IMG/VR virus record: IMGVR_UViG_3300005859_000005
Location: 1 to 30,373 of that record
Strand: one strand, 5' to 3'
Length of the DNA stretch: 30,373 bases
From: a virus
Shown here: positions 27,868 through 30,373 of the stretch, in pieces
Layout: every line of letters begins with the position of its first letter
Numbering within the stretch: position 1 is the first letter of the stretch
Program-made: the position numbers and the translations under genes
The notes under the pieces: model-generated
The model's database searches: none
Seen by the model: the letters and a program-made list of their open reading frames with translations, nothing else
What the model was told of the DNA's origin: nothing

Positions 27868-28185
27868 TTATAATTTTTTAACCAAATCCCTTATTAAACT
27901 TTTATCTGCAATTGTAAGTTTTAATTCTGGATTGTTAAGGATACTTGTACTTCCTGATTCCTTAACAAGTATAGCTAAATCCCTATGTAATAATCTTGAA
28001 CGATTAGGTCTAATATGATAAAACTCCAGATGAATAGATAGTCTACCAGTTTTCATTCCGCATATTGGACATCTGTAATTGTCAAAGTGTTTTTCCATAT
28101 GTCTCTTAAATTCTGTTTCGTTCTTTAATTCTATCTTACATAAATAACAATAGAATTTTTTCGGAACTCCTTTTATAGCTCCCAT
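27868..28185 (-). CDS. Two-finger C2H2 zinc-finger protein, 105 aa
   Basis: Two classical fingers: C13-x2-C16-x12-H29-x3-H33 and C39-x2-C42-x9-H52-x4-H57, followed by a conserved block H57-I-R-P-x2-S-R-L-L-x-R-D-L-A-I-L-V-K-E. The gene upstream (28204-28521) encodes a paralog with every zinc ligand in the same place and the same C-terminal block. Expected to bind DNA or RNA as a regulator. A TATA-like TTTTATAAG (28195-28203, minus) overlaps the end of the paralog gene and may give it a separate promoter; otherwise it is read through from 28537-28552. Confidence 0.82.
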   Translation of the reverse strand: MGAIKGVPKKFYCYLCKIELKNETEFKRHMEKHFDNYRCPICGMKTGRLSIHLEFYHIRPNRSRLLHRDLAILVKESGSTSILNNPELKLTIADKSLIRDLVKKL

Positions 28186-28203
28186 GGTTTATCACTTATA
28201 AAA

Positions 28204-28521
28204 TCATAATTTTTTCGAAAAATACCAAATTCTTTCTTTTTGTGAATGTGTTAATTCTATATTTAATTCCTTTAAGATTTTTGTAGTCCCGGCTTCCTTA
28301 ACAAGTATTGCTAAATCTCTGTATAACAGTCTAGAATGACTAGGTCTAATATGGAAAAGTGTGAGATGTTTCGATAAATCTCCAGTTGGAAATAGGCATA
28401 ATGGACATCTTAAATTGTCGTAATGGTTATATATATGTTTCTTAAATTCTTTTATAGACTTAACTTCTGTCTTACAAATTGGGCAATAATATATTTTTTT
28501 CATTCCCTTACCTATTCCCAT
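28204..28521 (-). CDS. Two-finger C2H2 zinc-finger protein, 105 aa; paralog
   Basis: Fingers C13-x2-C16-x12-H29-x3-H33 and C39-x2-C42-x9-H52-x4-H57, then H-I-R-P-S-H-S-R-L-L-Y-R-D-L-A-I-L-V-K-E. The start is set at ATG 28521, because an upstream in-frame ATG (28545) lies inside the promoter's GTCAT and because this start gives the same length and N-terminus (MGIGKGMKK against MGAIKGVPKK) as the paralog. The 18-nt gap and shared organisation indicate a tandem duplication. A regulatory, nucleic-acid-binding role is expected from the fingers; targets unknown. Confidence 0.82.
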   Translation of the reverse strand: MGIGKGMKKIYYCPICKTEVKSIKEFKKHIYNHYDNLRCPLCLFPTGDLSKHLTLFHIRPSHSRLLYRDLAILVKEAGTTKILKELNIELTHSQKERIWYFSKKL

Positions 28522-28536
28522 AAAATATATTATTTT

Positions 28537-28552
28537 ATATGACATTTATAAA
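28537..28552 (-). promoter_or_regulatory. GTC-type viral promoter of the zinc-finger pair
   Basis: Minus strand reads TTTATAAATGTCATAT, 16 nt before ATG 28521. Confidence 0.75.
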
Positions 28553-28575
28553 TGTTTTTTTACTTTTCGATTTTT

Positions 28576-29583
28576 TTATTCCAGAAATCTAACGTATAAA
28601 TTATTAATATCATATTTCTTGACTAATTCCCTTAGATTCTTACTTCTTTCTTCTCTATCTTGTAATTCTGTAGTTATTAATATTGCATTTATCATATCTT
28701 GAATGTCGAACTTATGAATTCTCCATTTTTGACCGTTATTCTTATCATAATATTCCTCAACTTCTGAAGATTTTATTAAGAGGTTCCACTGCCAACTTGT
28801 AAATTCGTCAAATGGAGGCATAAGTTGATGGATAACCGGAGTTCCCATAGCCATACTTTCCAAAACTGGCATTCCAAATCCTTCAGTTCCTGACGGCACA
28901 ATTGTATAGTCCATAACTCTATAAAATGCAAAAATATATTCTCTAGGATTTAGTCCAAATTCTGAAACAAAATGTACATTTCCAGGAACTTCCAAATCTT
29001 TGAATTGTTTATGAGAAATTACAAAAAAGTGGACTTTTTTAGCCAAATCTGGAACTTTTTTATTTAATTCTTGGAAAACTTTTACCATTAAATCCATATT
29101 CTTTCTCTTTGTCATCCCTGAAACTATTCCAAATTTCACAGTATTCGGAAAGTCTTTATCTAGTTTCTGTTTAAGTTGTGGAGCTAATTGTTCTGCTTTT
29201 TCTACAATTTCGAAATTAATACCATGAAAGACTGGTAAATCAACTTCCAAATTAACTTGTTGTAGATTTTGAGCTGAAAATTTAGAATTTGGAATAAATT
29301 TTATACCTTTTAATAGATATTGATTTACGATATTTATATTTGGAATTCCGTCACATGTTGTATAGAAATATTTCTTACCTTTGAATTGTTGATAAGCTAA
29401 AAGATATGGATTCAAAGATGGCGGATGAAATGGAATAAAAACAACAAGTTTTTCAGATTGTGGTAATATATACGGATTAGTTGAAATTGTTACATCTTCA
29501 CCATTTTTTCTAAGAACATATGCTATATCTTCTGTCACATTTCTTATAGATGAGTAATTCATAGTCAAAATTACAGTTTTCAT
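28576..29583 (-). CDS. GT4-type glycosyltransferase, 335 aa
   Basis: A GT-B glycosyltransferase with the donor-domain layout V-K-F-G-I-V-S-G-M-T-x-R-K-N (about 149-162) and the E-x7-E motif intact in T-E-G-F-G-M-P-V-L-E-S-M-A-M-G-T-P-V-I. The N-terminal acceptor domain begins TVILTMNYSSIRNVTEDIA. Same length as the SIRV glycosyltransferase that lies near the capsid gene, to the best of my memory. It may glycosylate the capsid or another virion protein encoded next door (inference). Expressed from the bidirectional promoter at 29589-29617 shared with a zinc-finger gene. Confidence 0.85.
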   Translation of the reverse strand: MKTVILTMNYSSIRNVTEDIAYVLRKNGEDVTISTNPYILPQSEKLVVFIPFHPPSLNPYLLAYQQFKGKKYFYTTCDGIPNINIVNQYLLKGIKFIPNSKFSAQNLQQVNLEVDLPVFHGINFEIVEKAEQLAPQLKQKLDKDFPNTVKFGIVSGMTKRKNMDLMVKVFQELNKKVPDLAKKVHFFVISHKQFKDLEVPGNVHFVSEFGLNPREYIFAFYRVMDYTIVPSGTEGFGMPVLESMAMGTPVIHQLMPPFDEFTSWQWNLLIKSSEVEEYYDKNNGQKWRIHKFDIQDMINAILITTELQDREERSKNLRELVKKYDINNLYVRFLE

Positions 29584-29588
29584 AGAAG

Positions 29589-29617
29589 TTTTATAATTGT
29601 CATGACACTAATAAATT
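29589..29617. promoter_or_regulatory. Bidirectional promoter sharing one GTCATGAC core
   Basis: The plus box TTTTATAATTGTCATG (29589-29604) and the minus box reading AAATTTATTAGTGTCATG share the self-complementary GTCATGAC at 29599-29606. ATG starts lie about equally far on each side (29620 plus, 29583 minus). Confidence 0.65.
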
Positions 29618-29619
29618 TC

Positions 29620-29790
29620 ATGGGTTTGTTAATTTATGAATGCCCATATTGTAAGAAAGTTTACAAAACTGTAAACAGTATGAAAGCACATTTGAGAAAA
29701 TATCATGGAGTTTCCAGAATGGATAACGTAAAAAGAATTTCGACAAGAACATATAATTATGTAGAAACAAAAATTGAAGATAATGATTAA
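29620..29790 (+). CDS. Single C2H2 zinc-finger protein, 56 aa
   Basis: One classical finger, C8-x2-C11-x12-H24-x4-H29, with the usual hydrophobic core (Y-x-C...V-Y-K...M-x-A-H-L) and a basic C-terminus (RMDNVKRISTRTYNYVETK). ATG 29620 is chosen because the ATG at 29602 lies inside the GTCATGAC promoter core. Single-finger C2H2 proteins of 55-60 residues next to the capsid and glycosyltransferase genes are typical of rudiviruses. It is a likely DNA-binding regulator, divergent from the glycosyltransferase gene. Confidence 0.8.
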   Translation: MGLLIYECPYCKKVYKTVNSMKAHLRKYHGVSRMDNVKRISTRTYNYVETKIEDND

Positions 29791-29854
29791 TTCTAAATTT
29801 GAAAATAGAAAAAACGAAAAAAGGAAAATAGCTTATAAGGAAATCTATAGTTTT

Positions 29855-30259
29855 TTAGCTTACGTATCCGTTAGGATTGCCTACAATTATATTAGTTACA
29901 GCATCAAGAATTTCTGGATTAGCGTTAAAAGCTGATATATAGTAAGCCTTTAATCCAGCTATCATATTCGTTAATGCTTGTCCGCCTCCAAGCCTATTTA
30001 AAGCTCTAGCAATTTTCATACCATAACCCTGATAAATTGCCCTACTAGGCCCAGTAACACCGTATTCAGAAAGTACGGCAGATACTTGTTCATTTACAGC
30101 TACGAATTTAGGAGCATTGGCTTGGAAGTTTTGCTGGGCTATTGGAGCTACATTAGTCAATATTGTGTTAGCTACAGTTGGATTGGAAAATGCTGTAAAT
30201 TTGGCTTGCCATTTCGCATATCTTTGTGCATAATCTCTTGGGGTATGACCTCTTGCCAT
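29855..30259 (-). CDS. Major capsid protein, 134 aa
   Basis: I recognise the rudivirus coat protein: the same length as SIRV P134 and the characteristic stretches ARGHTPRDYAQRYAKWQAKF, TAFSNPTVANTIL, VNEQVSAVLSEYGVTGPSRA, IYQGYGMKIARALNRLGGGQ and the C-terminal GNPNGYVS. The protein is all-helical; in rudiviruses dimers wrap the DNA in A-form inside the rod. The basic N-terminal segment faces DNA in known structures. Codon use is richer in G/C than the neighbours, as expected of a very highly expressed gene. The promoter has a TATA at 30286-30298 and an upstream palindrome at 30313-30336, but no GTC. Confidence 0.95.
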   Translation of the reverse strand: MARGHTPRDYAQRYAKWQAKFTAFSNPTVANTILTNVAPIAQQNFQANAPKFVAVNEQVSAVLSEYGVTGPSRAIYQGYGMKIARALNRLGGGQALTNMIAGLKAYYISAFNANPEILDAVTNIIVGNPNGYVS

Positions 30260-30285
30260 GTCTGTTCAATTTACAATTTTTCTTC

Positions 30286-30298
30286 CTAAAATTTAAAT
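30286..30298 (-). promoter_or_regulatory. TATA region of the capsid gene
   Basis: Minus strand reads TTTAAATTTTAGG, 27-39 nt before the ATG at 30259, with no GTC following. A late promoter dependent on an activator is inferred. Confidence 0.5.
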
Positions 30299-30312
30299 TT
30301 TCACGTTCTATA

Positions 30313-30336
30313 ACAAATATAATGTATATTATTTGT
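30313..30336. promoter_or_regulatory. Imperfect palindrome upstream of the capsid TATA
   Basis: Seven-base arms ACAAATA/TATTTGT are perfect, and 9 of 12 positions pair overall. It lies 15-38 nt upstream of the TATA, the normal place for an archaeal activator. Its core ATGTATATTAT recurs at 17212-17222 upstream of the P564-like gene. Confidence 0.55.
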
Positions 30337-30373
30337 ACAAATTGAGGAAAATTTAAAATTCGAAATTTTTACG

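Noticed and set aside
30086-30289. Plus-strand frame of 67 codons
   Set aside because: Antisense to the capsid gene.
1-30373. CRISPR arrays, tRNA or rRNA genes, insertion sequences
   Set aside because: No regularly spaced repeats, cloverleaf-like sequence or transposase was recognised.

Overview
The window reads as a large part of the genome of a rod-shaped archaeal virus of the family Rudiviridae, whose members infect Sulfolobales. Four lines of evidence support this. (1) The gene at 29855-30259 (minus) encodes a 134-residue protein that I recognise as the rudivirus major capsid protein. (2) The three large minor structural proteins of rudiviruses (P488-, P564- and P1070-like) are present in a colinear block. 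(3) Other typical rudivirus genes are present: Hjc-type Holliday junction resolvase, GNAT protein, SAM methyltransferase, two GT4 glycosyltransferases, C2H2 zinc-finger proteins and a 55-residue HTH protein. (4) Many genes are preceded by the virus-specific promoter box, an A/T-rich TATA element followed by GTC (typically TTTAAATTTGTCATAA or ...GTCCTAA), as described for SIRV1/SIRV2. The DNA is very A/T-rich, with short gaps and T-run terminators.

Layout. 1-5330: a plus-strand accessory region of small, mostly unrecognised genes, nearly all with their own GTC promoter (two zinc-ribbon-like paralogs, the HTH protein, a two-helix membrane protein). This is probably toward one genome end. 5330-7304: a divergent pair of transcription units including a tandem paralog pair. 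7283-9423: a translationally coupled two-gene minus operon encoding an APC-type permease and a tRNA-guanine-transglycosylase-like protein. 9507-11751: small genes, a GT4 glycosyltransferase and a DxD-type putative glycosyltransferase. 11955-21441: the structural block, with a putative fibre protein plus methyltransferase on the plus strand and, on the minus strand, a 664-residue beta-solenoid protein, the P564-like protein, a covalent nucleotidyltransferase (DNA/RNA ligase) and the P1070-like protein. 21442-22124: a gene-free stretch with inverted repeats. 22125-24016: the Hjc operon, a paralog of its last gene, and a GNAT protein. 24127-25813: the P488-like protein and two tiny genes. 25858-28521: small regulators and unknowns, including a membrane/coiled-coil protein and a winged-helix protein. 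28204-30259: zinc-finger proteins, a second glycosyltransferase and the capsid gene.

The usual rudivirus replication set (Rep, ssDNA-binding protein, helicase, Cas4-like nuclease) and terminal inverted repeats are not seen, so the window probably stops short of at least one end. The most unusual items are: the permease/transglycosylase operon; the ligase between two virion genes; a probable -1 frameshift (or homopolymer indel) that would add 48 residues to the P564-like protein and end 2 nt before the next start codon; a 20-residue-periodic beta-solenoid protein; and a 32-nt element found in perfect inverted copies 14.3 kb apart, with a third diverged copy, always in gaps upstream of genes.
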